Shown in pieces: positions 43,863-52,734 of a DNA stretch of 64,000 bases (within the stretch, counting starts at the first letter, position 1; every line of letters starts with the position of its first letter). The stretch covers positions 1,860,001 through 1,924,000 of the forward strand of contig OZ219748.1 in the NCBI GenBank assembly GCA_964291335.2. Direction: 5' to 3'. The position numbers and the translations under genes were made by a program. The DNA comes from G964291335 sp964291335. GTDB taxonomy: Bacteria; Chloroflexota; Dehalococcoidia; Lucifugimonadales; UBA3495. The notes under the pieces were generated by a model. That model ran no database searches and was not told the DNA's origin. It worked only from the letters and a program-made list of their open reading frames with translations.

Positions 43863-45350
43863 TTACTCCCGGAGTATGCCCAGTTCCCCCAAACGCTGCC
43901 TGAGATAAGCCATTCCCCGGTCGCCCTTAATGGCGTTGCAGGTGTGGCACATCAGCTGCAAATTGCCGGTAGCATCCTGGCCGCCCCGGAAGCGGGGCGT
44001 TATATGGTCAACGGTCAATACGTGCAGCGGGAGTTCGTAGCGGCAGCCGGCGCAGCGCCTTTGCTGGCTGGCGTACAGGAACTCTTTCTCCGACTGGGTG
44101 TTTATCGGGGTAAGCATAGTCAGGTCGGTGCGCCCGGGAGCCGTATTTTCAGCGCGCATACTCCTGCTCCAGTCTTCCCAGGCTTGCGCATTGCCAGCAT
44201 CCAGCGGAATCTGCAACTCCCTTTTAGCCCGGTTCCGCAGCACTTCCGCCGCCTGCGGAACAATATCGATGCCAATCCACTGACGGCCCAGCTTCTCGGC
44301 GGCGATACAGGCGGTAGCGCCGCCGCAGAAGGGGTCAAGCACCAGGTCTCCGGGGTCGGAGGATGCGACGATGATGCGCTCCAGAAGAGCGACCGGTTTT
44401 TGAGTTTTCCACTCGGTACGCTCTGCGGCATTAGCCGCTATCGGGGGAATATCTATGATAATGTCCTGAATCGGAACCCCCGGCCCCTCATGCGCATATC
44501 GCTTTTGCCGGGGCATGCTTCCCCTGGGAGGCCAGTAAATCAGACCTGCTGCATCAAGAAGCTCCAGCTTTTCCTGAGTCGTCAGTCCGTTCAAGTCAGT
44601 CCGGTGCGGGTAAGCGTTCTGAAGGGCTTGCTGCGGAACAGCCCAGTGTCTGCCTGCCAGGGTTGGATTCACGCCTCGCCATTCCCTTCCCGACTCTCCC
44701 TGAGTCGTTCCGGGCCCGGTCAGAGAAACAAGCTGGTAATTTCCTTTTTCGTCCTGGTAGCGGTAGTGTTCGCTGAGGTAATCGGCCGAGTATTCCTGGA
44801 ACGATCGATTCCATTGGCGCCGGGCTGAGGACGAATAAAAGAGAATAATATCGTGAATTGGCCCCCAGCGGCGGGCGCTTCCGTGCGCTCCCGTACGCTT
44901 CCAAATCACTTCATTGCGAAAATTGTCGCTGCCAAAAAGCGAATCCATAACGACCTTGAGGTAATGAGACGCATTCGGGTCGCAGTGCAGGTAAATGCTG
45001 CCCGTGGGTTTGATGATGCGGTGCAGTTCAATCAGCCGGATACTCATAAAGGTTAAATACCCGGCCAGGCTCTCTCCGTGCGACAGCCTGGCGCCATTAA
45101 TCAGGTGGTACAGGGCCGGCCGGCGGATTTCTATCTCTGCCACCCATTCCTGTTTCATATCGTCCAGGGTCCACACATCGTCAAACTCGCCCCCCCGGGC
45201 CTCGCTGTCCAGAGGCGCAGCATAGCTCCGGTTGGAGTTGAAGGGCGGGTCCAGGTAAATCAAGTCCACGCACTCCGAGTTGACACCCCGCAGAATATCC
45301 AGATTGTCGCCGGTAAAAATAGTGCGGCCGGGCACATTGCAAACAGCCAT
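43863..45350 (-). CDS. Beta-class DNA methyltransferase fused to a C-terminal HNH endonuclease
   Basis: 495 residues from ATG 45350 (SD AGAGGGA); an upstream open stretch to 45524 looks non-coding. Motif IV LDPPFNSN is at 34-40, motif I LDPFCGGATACIAAEKLGRQWIGIDI from about 338, so beta class, with a long recognition insert between. From about 430 an HNH domain follows: CAGCRYELP, LTVDHITPRFRGGQDATGNLQLMCHTCNAIKGD, with paired CxxC zinc ligands, the DH and N residues. One chain thus combines modification and cutting, as in type IIC/IIG enzymes. Target site is unknown. No other R-M gene is adjacent. Confidence 0.85.
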   Translation of the reverse strand: MAVCNVPGRTIFTGDNLDILRGVNSECVDLIYLDPPFNSNRSYAAPLDSEARGGEFDDVWTLDDMKQEWVAEIEIRRPALYHLINGARLSHGESLAGYLTFMSIRLIELHRIIKPTGSIYLHCDPNASHYLKVVMDSLFGSDNFRNEVIWKRTGAHGSARRWGPIHDIILFYSSSARRQWNRSFQEYSADYLSEHYRYQDEKGNYQLVSLTGPGTTQGESGREWRGVNPTLAGRHWAVPQQALQNAYPHRTDLNGLTTQEKLELLDAAGLIYWPPRGSMPRQKRYAHEGPGVPIQDIIIDIPPIAANAAERTEWKTQKPVALLERIIVASSDPGDLVLDPFCGGATACIAAEKLGRQWIGIDIVPQAAEVLRNRAKRELQIPLDAGNAQAWEDWSRSMRAENTAPGRTDLTMLTPINTQSEKEFLYASQQRRCAGCRYELPLHVLTVDHITPRFRGGQDATGNLQLMCHTCNAIKGDRGMAYLRQRLGELGILRE

Positions 45351-45545
45351 GGGAGCTTCCCTCTGCAAACCCTCGGTGATTTTAGAATTGTAGGGTTGGC
45401 TTGGTCGCCGGTCAATCAAAGAGCGGCAGCCCTGGTCAGCAGAATACGCTGCCAGCGGCGGCGGCGGCAGTGGGCAGATTGACGCCTCTTCGTCCTTCCC
45501 TTTACACTGCCCGACAAGAGGCAATCAGCGGTTTGGAGGAGGGCA

Positions 45546-46340
45546 ATGAGTCTGCCTGAGTTTGACGTAGCCGGCCAGAAAGTGTTGATTACCGGCGCCG
45601 GACGGGGCATCGGCAAGGGCATTGCCCTGGCCTTTGCCGAAGCCGGCGCCGCCGTGGCGGTTACCGGCCTGACCGAAACGGGGGTTAACCGGGTGGCCGC
45701 GGAAATTCGCGCCCTGGGGCAGGACGCCCTGCCCCTGACCGGCGATGCAACCCGGGCCGCGGATATGGATCGCCTGGCCCAGGCGGCCCTGGCCCACTTC
45801 GGCCACATTGATACCCTGGTTACCTGCGTCGGCGATGCGATCCGCAAGCCGGTGGTTCGGCTGCCCGGCGTGTCTATCGAGGGGATGACCGAAGATGAGT
45901 GGCGCTTCATTATGGACGTTAACCTTACCGAGGCTTTTCAGGGGTGCCGCGCCTTTGGCGGCCACCTGCTGGAGCGGGGGCAGGGTTCCGTCATTAACAT
46001 TTCCGGCTGGGCCGCTTTCCGGGGCCGCCAGGGTTCCGCCGCCTATGACGCCGCCAAGGCCGGGGTGATGCGCTTCACCGAGTCGCTGGCCCAGGAATGG
46101 GCCCCCCATGGCGTGCGGGTCAATTCCATTGCGCCGGGCAGTTTCCCGGACCCGGAGCAGATGTCCGCGGAAGCCTACCAGGCCCGGCAGGATGCCGCCA
46201 GAGAGCAGGTTCCCCTGGGCCGGTTGGGCTGCCTTAAGGAAGTTGGCTGTCTGGCCGTGTTTTTAGCCTCGCCGGCCGCCGCCTACGTTACCGGCCAAAC
46301 CTGGGCCGTCGATGGCGGGGTCAGCATCAAGAGCGCCTGA
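45546..46340 (+). CDS. Short-chain dehydrogenase/reductase (FabG-like)
   Basis: A 264-residue SDR with TTTGGAGGAGGGCA before ATG 45546. TGAGRGIGKG (about 16), SGWAAFRG with the catalytic Ser, and Tyr167-x3-Lys171 (AAYDAAKAG) are present. The C-terminus GQTWAVDGGVSIKSA is the usual G-x-D-G-G. It is followed by an acyl-CoA ligase gene 48 bp on in the same direction, so a joint role in oxidising and activating a carboxylic acid is plausible. Confidence 0.9.
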   Translation: MSLPEFDVAGQKVLITGAGRGIGKGIALAFAEAGAAVAVTGLTETGVNRVAAEIRALGQDALPLTGDATRAADMDRLAQAALAHFGHIDTLVTCVGDAIRKPVVRLPGVSIEGMTEDEWRFIMDVNLTEAFQGCRAFGGHLLERGQGSVINISGWAAFRGRQGSAAYDAAKAGVMRFTESLAQEWAPHGVRVNSIAPGSFPDPEQMSAEAYQARQDAAREQVPLGRLGCLKEVGCLAVFLASPAAAYVTGQTWAVDGGVSIKSA

Positions 46341-46388
46341 AGAATAATGAAACAAACCGGCCGCTTCCCGGAATTAAAGGAGTCAGCT

Positions 46389-48083
46389 ATGACGATGCGC
46401 TACCCTTTGCTGGTGCCCCGAATTCTGGAACGGGCCCGAACTATCTTCCCGGACAAAGAGATAATCACCCGGACGGAAAGCGGCGTCCATCGCTGTAACT
46501 ACCGGGAGCTGGCGGCCCGGGTGGGGCGCCTGGCTAATGCCCTCAAGACGCTGGGTCTGGCGCCGGGCGACCGGGTGGGTACTTTCGCCTGGAATACCAA
46601 CCGCCACCTGGAAGCCTACTTCGCCGTTCCCGGCATGGGCGCCGTTATTCACACCATCAACATTCGCCTGGCCGCCGATGACCTGGTTCACATCATCAAC
46701 CACGCCCAGGATAAAGCGCTGCTGATTGACCCGGACCTGGCTCCCGTAATTGAGGCGCTGGCCCCGCGCCTGAAGTCGGTGCAGCATTACATTATTATGT
46801 CCGATGCGCCAACGCCGGCTACCACGCTGCCCGGCGCGCTGGGGTATGAAACCCTGCTTTCCCGGGCATCGGAGCGGTTTGACCCGGCGGCGGTGGATGA
46901 ATATGCGCCGGCCGGCCTGTGCTATACCTCGGCCACCACCGGGCTGCCCAAAGGCGTGGTTTACAGCCACCGGGCCCTTTACCTGCACGCTATGGGCGAA
47001 TGCATGGTTGACAGCGTGGGGTTTTCCGAGCGGGATACTACCCTGGCTATAGTTCCCATGTTCCACGCCAACTGCTGGGGCTTTCCTTACGCCAGCGCCA
47101 TGGTGGGCGCCAGCCAGGTAATGGCCGGCGCCCGGCCCGACCCGCCGGCCATCTGCGACCTGATTGAGCAGCACCGGGTAACTGTTGCTGCGGGAGTGCC
47201 TACTGTTTGGGTGGGCGTGCTGGATTACCTGGAAAGCGCCGACCAAAGTTACGACTTTTCCTCGGTTCGGCAGATAATCAGCGGCGGTTCAGCCATGCCG
47301 GTCAGCGTCATCAAGGCCTACAAGGAAAGGCTGGGGCTGGAGGTTGTGCACGCCTACGGTATGACCGAAGCGGCGCCCATTGTTGCCTGCAACCGACGCA
47401 AGTCTGGCCTGGATAGCCTTTCTGAAGCGGCGCAGTATCAACTGGCCGGCAGCCAGGGCCTGCCGGTGGCCGGCCTGGAAATGCGGCTGGTGGACGAAAA
47501 GGGCGATGACCTGCCCTGGGATGGACAGCAGCGGGGGGAACTGCTGCTGCGCGGGCCGTGGCTGGCCAGCGAGTATTATAACGACCAGCGCAGCGCCGAT
47601 ACTTTCATTGACGGCTGGTATCACAGCGGCGACATTGCCTCGGTGGATGCCCAGGGCTATGTCCAAATCGGCGACCGGGTGCGGGATATGGTCAAGAGCG
47701 GCGGCGAGTGGATTTCCTCGGTGGACCTGGAGACCGCCATCATCGCCCACCCGGATGTGCTGGAAGCGGCGGTTATTGCCATTCCCCACCCGGTCTGGCA
47801 GGAACGCCCCCTCGCCTGTGTGGTAGCCAGGGAAGCCGCTCGTGCTACCCTGGACAAGGCCCAGGTGCTCGACTTCATCCAGGGCCAGTTCGCCCGGTGG
47901 TGGCTGCCCGATGACGTAGTATTTCTGCCGGAAATCCCCAAGACTACTGTGGGCAAGTTTGACAAGAAAGCCCTGCGGGAACGCTTCCGGGAGCATGCGG
48001 CAGGGGGGCCGGCGCCGGCTAACCGGCAGGACAGCGGAACAACCCAGGTCTTCACCGGAAGGGACGCCGGCAGACGCGACTGA
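46389..48083 (+). CDS. AMP-forming acyl-CoA synthetase
   Basis: A 564-residue adenylate-forming enzyme from ATG 46389 (SD AAAGGAG). Motifs: CYTSATTGLPKGVVYSHRA (P-loop-like, about 178, with T-S-A-T-T-G in place of the usual TSGTTG), VVHAYGMTEAAP, GWYHSGDIASVDAQGYVQIGDRVRDMVKSGGEWISSVDLE and the C-terminal Lys in PKTTVGKFDKK. It activates a fatty or other carboxylic acid to its CoA ester. Chain-length preference cannot be told. Its end overlaps the convergent DCC gene by 32 bp. Confidence 0.9.
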   Translation: MTMRYPLLVPRILERARTIFPDKEIITRTESGVHRCNYRELAARVGRLANALKTLGLAPGDRVGTFAWNTNRHLEAYFAVPGMGAVIHTINIRLAADDLVHIINHAQDKALLIDPDLAPVIEALAPRLKSVQHYIIMSDAPTPATTLPGALGYETLLSRASERFDPAAVDEYAPAGLCYTSATTGLPKGVVYSHRALYLHAMGECMVDSVGFSERDTTLAIVPMFHANCWGFPYASAMVGASQVMAGARPDPPAICDLIEQHRVTVAAGVPTVWVGVLDYLESADQSYDFSSVRQIISGGSAMPVSVIKAYKERLGLEVVHAYGMTEAAPIVACNRRKSGLDSLSEAAQYQLAGSQGLPVAGLEMRLVDEKGDDLPWDGQQRGELLLRGPWLASEYYNDQRSADTFIDGWYHSGDIASVDAQGYVQIGDRVRDMVKSGGEWISSVDLETAIIAHPDVLEAAVIAIPHPVWQERPLACVVAREAARATLDKAQVLDFIQGQFARWWLPDDVVFLPEIPKTTVGKFDKKALRERFREHAAGGPAPANRQDSGTTQVFTGRDAGRRD

Positions 48084-48468
48084 GCCGGAATCGGTTGTTG
48101 GCTACCCAGCGGTAAACCACCTCTCCCAGCCGGTTAACGCCGGGCAGCCACAGCAGGGGAACCAGCGGCATTAAGGGCGGCAGCCGCAGGGAAAGCATCC
48201 GAAAGGCATAAAACCCCCCGTAGAGCCGGCCTGTCGGCGCCGGCCCGGCGGCCGTTCCCTCCGCCGCCGCCCCGGCCGTGGACAGGTAGGCTTCCCGGGT
48301 CAAATCATCCCAACAAAGCCCGCCGGGCGGGGTCTCCAGCCGCCGGAAATCGCTCCAGGTCAACTGATGGAAGAAGTCCATTCCGGCCAGAATGTTGACC
48401 GTCTTCGTACAAAACCCGCAATGGCCGTCATAGTAAAAAACCCACTGTCCCCGGTCTGCTCTTTCCAT
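48052..48468 (-). CDS. DCC1-like thiol-disulfide oxidoreductase family protein (DUF393)
   Basis: A 138-residue protein whose start WVFYYDGHCGFCTKTV gives the D-x-x-C-x-x-C motif of the DCC family, with GGFYAFRMLSLRLPP and a C-terminal Arg-rich YRWVANNRFRLSR typical of the group. These are thioredoxin-fold proteins of uncertain substrate. Convergent with, and overlapping, the acyl-CoA ligase gene. Confidence 0.85.
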   Translation of the reverse strand: MERADRGQWVFYYDGHCGFCTKTVNILAGMDFFHQLTWSDFRRLETPPGGLCWDDLTREAYLSTAGAAAEGTAAGPAPTGRLYGGFYAFRMLSLRLPPLMPLVPLLWLPGVNRLGEVVYRWVANNRFRLSRVCRRPFR

Positions 48469-48546
48469 AGTCTTTACCCCCCTCGGTAAGGGCGTTGCCT
48501 GTTTCGACCGGCGCGCGCCGGGGCTGGCTGAACCGTTGTCCGGCAG

Positions 48547-50349
48547 CTAACCGGCAGCCATACCCGGCTGCTCCGGCGGCGTTTTCGCAGCTTCGGCGTA
48601 ATGACGGGCATCTTCAGCTTCGGCGGCGCGGGTAGCAGCGGCCACATCCACCCAGCGCAGCAGAATACCGCCGGCAATAACCAGGGCCATAATAGACACC
48701 ACCCCCAGGCGAGTGTCCCCCACTCCGGTTATCAGTATATACAATATGGGGCCAAACACCGAGGAGACGCGCCCCATAAAGCCAAAGAAGGAAAAGAATT
48801 CGCCGCTGCGCGTGTGCGGGGTAATCTGCGCAAAGAGGCTGCGCGCCAATGCCTGGCTGCCCCCCATAACCAGGCCAACCAAAAGCCCCAGGGTCAGCCA
48901 CTGGTAGCCGGCTGCCAGCCCCAGGGGTTCCCAAACCAGGCGGCGAATGCTGGCCGGCCACCAGTCCAGCGGCCCATCGCCCAGCGAGGAAGGGTGCAGC
49001 CGGCCCACCGCCCGTTGGCCGTCCAGCGGCCCGCCGGCCAGGGACAAGCCGTAAAGAGAGCGGTCGGAACCGCCGACGTGGGCCAGCAGCGCGGCCGCCC
49101 GCGCAGCGGTCAGCGTATCGCCCCTGGCCAAAGGCGCCGCCGCCGCCGCCGTCAGCCCTGCCGCGGCCAGTTCCTCCTGCCATTCCCGGTTAAGACGGGA
49201 CGCCGCCGCTTCCGGAACCGCCGCTATCTGGTACTGGCCGCTGGCCGCCCGGTAATTCAGCTGGTAGTCAAAATCCTCGTGCTGACGCTGACTCAGGGGG
49301 GCTATGGCGGCCCCGAAAAGGATGACCAGCGACCAGCCCGCCAGAGTAAGGGCCAAAGCGCTCTTGGTAGTGGTTCTGCCGGCCAGCCAGGAGAAAGCCA
49401 GGGCGCCGCCGGCGGCGACAAACTGAATAATCAGCACTGTAGCCATGTTGAATACCAGGGGAATGCCAATGGTATCGGCGGCGAAGGCGCCGGCCACCGT
49501 CAGCACCGTCTGAATGCCATCGTTAAACAGCAGGTACGCTGCCAGGTAAACCAGGAGCGCCCGGTAACTCCGGATTTCCCGAAAGGTTCTCCCCAGCTCC
49601 CGGCCGGCCAGGGCGACCGCCCGGCCGGGGCGCAGGCCCCGAACCGGGTTGGGTATGGGGGGTTCCGGCACCACCAGCAGCGTCCATAACGCCCAGCCGA
49701 ACCACCATACCCCGATGGAAGCAATGGCAATGCGGGTTGCCAGGTCAGCGTAATCAGTGTGCTGGGCCGCTGCAATCATCGCCAGGTGCAGGGCCAGCAG
49801 CACACCGCCACCCACATACCCGAAGGCGAACCCGCGGCTGCTTACATCGTCCATCAATTCGCGCGGGGCCAGATGGGGCAGAAAGGCATTGTAAAATACC
49901 AGACAGCCGGCAAAGCCGATATTGGCCAGCATGAACATGGCCATAAACCATAACCAGGGCTGGCTGGTGTAGGCCGAGAAGAAGAGCAGCACGGTAAACA
50001 GGGCCCCAACGCCGGTGTAAATCCAGAGCAGGGCCTTTTTGATGGTGGTTCGGTCGGCAATTACCCCCAGAATGGGGCTGGAAAGGGCCACCACAGCGGT
50101 GGAGCCGGCAATGGCCAGGCTCCATACGGAGCTGCCGGTGAAGGTTAAACCCAGGAAGACCGCCGATTCACCCAGGGATTCCCTGAAGAGGAAAACGAAG
50201 TAGATGGGAAAAATAGCCGCGCCGCCCGAGGTGGCGTAAGCGGAGTTGGCCCAGTCGTACATGCACCAGGCCCGAATTACCTTGCGCTGCTGCTGCCGGG
50301 CCCGGTCTCCGGTCTTTCCGCCGGTCAAAGGTTCACCTGGGGCTACCAC
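48547..50349 (-). CDS. MFS transporter of the UMF1/Atg22-like group with a large loop insert
   Basis: A 600-residue membrane protein from GTG 50349. It begins VIRAWCMYDWANSAYATSG, the UMF1 signature, and has about 12 helices. Typical members have 420-450 residues; the excess is one segment of about 130 residues (from SQRQHEDFDYQLNY to PASIRRLVWE) between helices of the second half, probably exposed outside. GGSQALARSLFAQITPHTRSGEFFSFFGF is conserved. Substrate is unknown. Its start overlaps the stop of a 50-aa ORF by 7 nt. Confidence 0.85.
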   Translation of the reverse strand: MVAPGEPLTGGKTGDRARQQQRKVIRAWCMYDWANSAYATSGGAAIFPIYFVFLFRESLGESAVFLGLTFTGSSVWSLAIAGSTAVVALSSPILGVIADRTTIKKALLWIYTGVGALFTVLLFFSAYTSQPWLWFMAMFMLANIGFAGCLVFYNAFLPHLAPRELMDDVSSRGFAFGYVGGGVLLALHLAMIAAAQHTDYADLATRIAIASIGVWWFGWALWTLLVVPEPPIPNPVRGLRPGRAVALAGRELGRTFREIRSYRALLVYLAAYLLFNDGIQTVLTVAGAFAADTIGIPLVFNMATVLIIQFVAAGGALAFSWLAGRTTTKSALALTLAGWSLVILFGAAIAPLSQRQHEDFDYQLNYRAASGQYQIAAVPEAAASRLNREWQEELAAAGLTAAAAAPLARGDTLTAARAAALLAHVGGSDRSLYGLSLAGGPLDGQRAVGRLHPSSLGDGPLDWWPASIRRLVWEPLGLAAGYQWLTLGLLVGLVMGGSQALARSLFAQITPHTRSGEFFSFFGFMGRVSSVFGPILYILITGVGDTRLGVVSIMALVIAGGILLRWVDVAAATRAAEAEDARHYAEAAKTPPEQPGMAAG

Positions 50350-50495
50350 CAGAAGAAACGGATGGGCAGGTGGGAACCCCGGCTGTCCCGCCGTCGCGGG
50401 TCCCGCCAGAAAACCCGGCGCGGGTCATGGGCCACGAACAGCAGCACAAAAAGCAGCCCCGCCAGAAAAATAACCCCGGCAACAGCGCCCGCCAT
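50343..50495 (-). CDS. Small single-helix membrane protein upstream of the MFS gene
   Basis: Fifty residues, ATG 50495 to TAG 50343. A membrane helix (AGVIFLAGLLFVLLFVAH) is followed by a basic, aromatic tail ending IRFFWW. The overlap with the GTG of the transporter suggests translational coupling, perhaps as an accessory subunit. No SD stands out and no family recognised. Confidence 0.5.
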   Translation of the reverse strand: MAGAVAGVIFLAGLLFVLLFVAHDPRRVFWRDPRRRDSRGSHLPIRFFWW

Positions 50496-50915
50496 CGACG
50501 ATACGTAACAACCTCTCAAGGGTGCAGAAAGTATATACCATTCCGATAGCCGGGCGGCAGTTGCCTATGGCGAATGGCCGGGCAATCCGGCATGGCCGGC
50601 GCTGACGCAACCCCCGCCATTATGCCGGACGATGATACGGAAACAATCCGGCATGGCCGGCGCTGACGAACCCCACCCGGTCAGCGCCGGCCGCCCCGGG
50701 CTGCAACGGTTAACGTCCGGCGGCGTTCCGGCTTTGCCGACGCCAGGCCGCCGCTGCCGGCGGCATGCGTCCAAGGCCCCGGCCCGGCCGGTAATTACCG
50801 GCTCGGTTGACGTTGGCCGGGTTGGCCGGTAAACTGCCTGCGCTTAATATTCCAGTGCAGTTGCACTGCCACCCTCGCCGCCGAGCTGGTTGCCCGTCGT
50901 GCAAAGGAGAAACCT
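50496..50915. repeat. Divergent spacer with a 25-nt direct repeat (61-nt period)
   Basis: Bases 50583-50607 recur at 50644-50668 (CAATCCGGCATGGCCGGCGC...). The remainder is GC-rich with no supported gene; the LLM gene's SD lies at its right end. Confidence 0.7.
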
Positions 50916-52049
50916 ATGAAGTTTGGCCTCTTTTACGAATGGCCGAATCCCACGCTCCGCAATTGGAAGACCCTCTTTGAGGAGGGCGTGGAACAGATAC
51001 AGTATTCTGAGGCGGTGGGGTTCGACTATTGCCTGATTGCCGAGCATCATTTTTCCAACTACGGCAACTCTCCGGCCCCCTTGCTCCAGGCTTTGCACAT
51101 TGGGCAGCGGACGAAACGGCTGCAGATAGCCACCGGCATCCTGGTAGTCCCCATCTGGGACCCGCTGCGTCTGGCGGAAGAAGTGGCCGTGCTGGACAAT
51201 CTCATCGACGGCCGTTTCATCTGCGGCGTGGGTCGGGGCTACCAACCGCACGAGATGTCCCGCTTTGGCGTTACCCTTGAAGACTCCCGCCAGAAGTTCG
51301 TGGAAAGCCTGGAGGTGATGGTCAAGGCCTGGACGCAGGATGAATCCTTCACTTACGAAGGCGAGTACGTGCAGGTGCCCCATGCCACTACCGTATGGCC
51401 CAAGCCGCTGCAAAAGCCGCATCCGCCCTTTTGGATTGCCGGCACCAGCGTGGAGTCGATGAAACTGGCGGCCCAGTGGGATATGATGCCCCTGACCACC
51501 GGGCTGCTGGGTTCAGCCGGGGTTCGCACCCATTTCGGTTCGCTGATTCATGCCCGCATGGAATTGGGCAAGCCAATCCACGGCCTGGAGCTGGGGCTGC
51601 AAGCCATTACCCACGTCGCCCCCACCGACGCTGAAGCCCGCAAGGAGCTGGATTATGCCCGCTGGCAGAACCGGGCTGGCCGGGCCCTGAACCGCCTGGC
51701 AGTGGTGAATGGCCGGGTTCAGGTGGGGCCGTATGAAGGGGAACTGGACGACGACGGCTTTATGCAGCGCCTTTACTTCGGCAGCCCGGAGACAGTCATC
51801 GAGAAGTTCCGGCAGGCCGCCGAGTTGGGGGTAACCAACGTCAGCAACTGGATGATGTTCGGCGGCCTGGAACACGAGAAAATCATGCGCTCCATCCGGC
51901 TGATGGGCGAGGAGGTCATTCCGGCGCTTCAGGATGTGATGCCGCCGGCCGGGCTGGTGGAGGAACTGGCGGCAGAACCGCCCACCACTTCAGACCAATT
52001 GCAGGCCGCCCGCTTCGGCGCTACCCCTTCCGATGTTACTGCCACTTAA
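50916..52049 (+). CDS. LLM-class (luciferase-like) flavin-dependent oxidoreductase
   Basis: A 377-residue TIM-barrel flavoprotein with AAAGGAGAAA before ATG. Bacterial luciferase-family marks include GFDYCLIAEHHFSNYG (about 36), RLQIATGILVVPIWDPLRLAEEVAVLDNLIDGRFICGVGRGYQPHE and WPKPLQKPHPPFWIAG. Such enzymes oxidise or desulfonate organic substrates with FMNH2 or F420; expansions of them are known in SAR202. Its 3' end overlaps the convergent AhpD-like gene by 60 bp. Confidence 0.9.
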   Translation: MKFGLFYEWPNPTLRNWKTLFEEGVEQIQYSEAVGFDYCLIAEHHFSNYGNSPAPLLQALHIGQRTKRLQIATGILVVPIWDPLRLAEEVAVLDNLIDGRFICGVGRGYQPHEMSRFGVTLEDSRQKFVESLEVMVKAWTQDESFTYEGEYVQVPHATTVWPKPLQKPHPPFWIAGTSVESMKLAAQWDMMPLTTGLLGSAGVRTHFGSLIHARMELGKPIHGLELGLQAITHVAPTDAEARKELDYARWQNRAGRALNRLAVVNGRVQVGPYEGELDDDGFMQRLYFGSPETVIEKFRQAAELGVTNVSNWMMFGGLEHEKIMRSIRLMGEEVIPALQDVMPPAGLVEELAAEPPTTSDQLQAARFGATPSDVTAT

Positions 52050-52655
52050 CCGGGCGTCTGCGGCGGCTGGCCGGCTCATGGTCAGCTGCCGTCTCCGTTT
52101 TGATGGTTCACTCGCCGGCCCACAGCCATTTTTGCTTGCGGGCCGGGCGGTTACCCAACGCCGCATGGCTTCCTGCCGTTCCGCCTCCAGGTCAACGCCC
52201 AGGCCGTCGGCCAGCCGGTTCATAAAATTGAACCGGCAGGTAATGCCGACTACCGATAATATCTGCCCGTCGCTGAGGCCCAGGTCCCGCAGGGCGGCCA
52301 CATCCGATTCCTGCATCTCCGTCGGCTTCCGGGTTAACTTAACTGCAAAATCCAGCATGCCCCTGGTTGGCGGGTCCAGGTCAGCGGCAGTGTAGTCGTG
52401 CAGTAGATGGCTGGTGTATTCCGGGTCGTCGGAGTGTTGACGGAGGAACCCTCCGTGGGAAGAGGCTCAATAACGGCAGCGGTTGATTACCGAGACCACA
52501 ACGGCGATCGATTCTTCCTGAACCCGGGTCAGCTCCGAAGCGCCGAAACTGATTGCCTGGTTCAGGTTGCGAACCGCCTCCATCATTTTCGGGCTAATCG
52601 ACATGGAATTGATGATTCCGGGCAGCCCCGAAGCTTCCTGACGAATCCAGGTCAT
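51990..52655 (-). CDS. AhpD-like (carboxymuconolactone decarboxylase-fold) selenoprotein, in-frame UGA
   Basis: ATG 52655 (SD GGAGGAG) reads to NRCRY at residue 62, then TGA at 52469-52467. The same frame continues to 51990, giving 221 residues. The motif Cys60-Arg-Tyr-Sec63-x3-His67 is the C-x-x-C-x-x-x-H active site of AhpD-like peroxidase-related proteins with the second Cys as UGA. The following blocks (DYTAADLDPPTRGMLDFAVKLTRKP, FNFMNRLADGLGVDLE) are family-conserved. A strong hairpin follows the UGA. Role: probably reducing peroxides or disulfides. A conventional gene call would give two unrelated-looking halves. The last 40 residues overlap the LLM gene and look unconserved. Confidence 0.88.
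52440..52456 (-). promoter_or_regulatory. Candidate SECIS hairpin of the AhpD-like gene
   Basis: A 7-bp perfect stem ACGGAGG/CCTCCGT with triloop GTT. The loop G is base 21 counting from the U of UGA. Confidence 0.75.
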
Positions 52656-52734
52656 AGTATGGCTCCTCCAACAAAATCTCTGTCGGGTATTTGCGCCGGG
52701 GTATTTTATGGGGTTGGCGGCCGGCCAACCGGGG

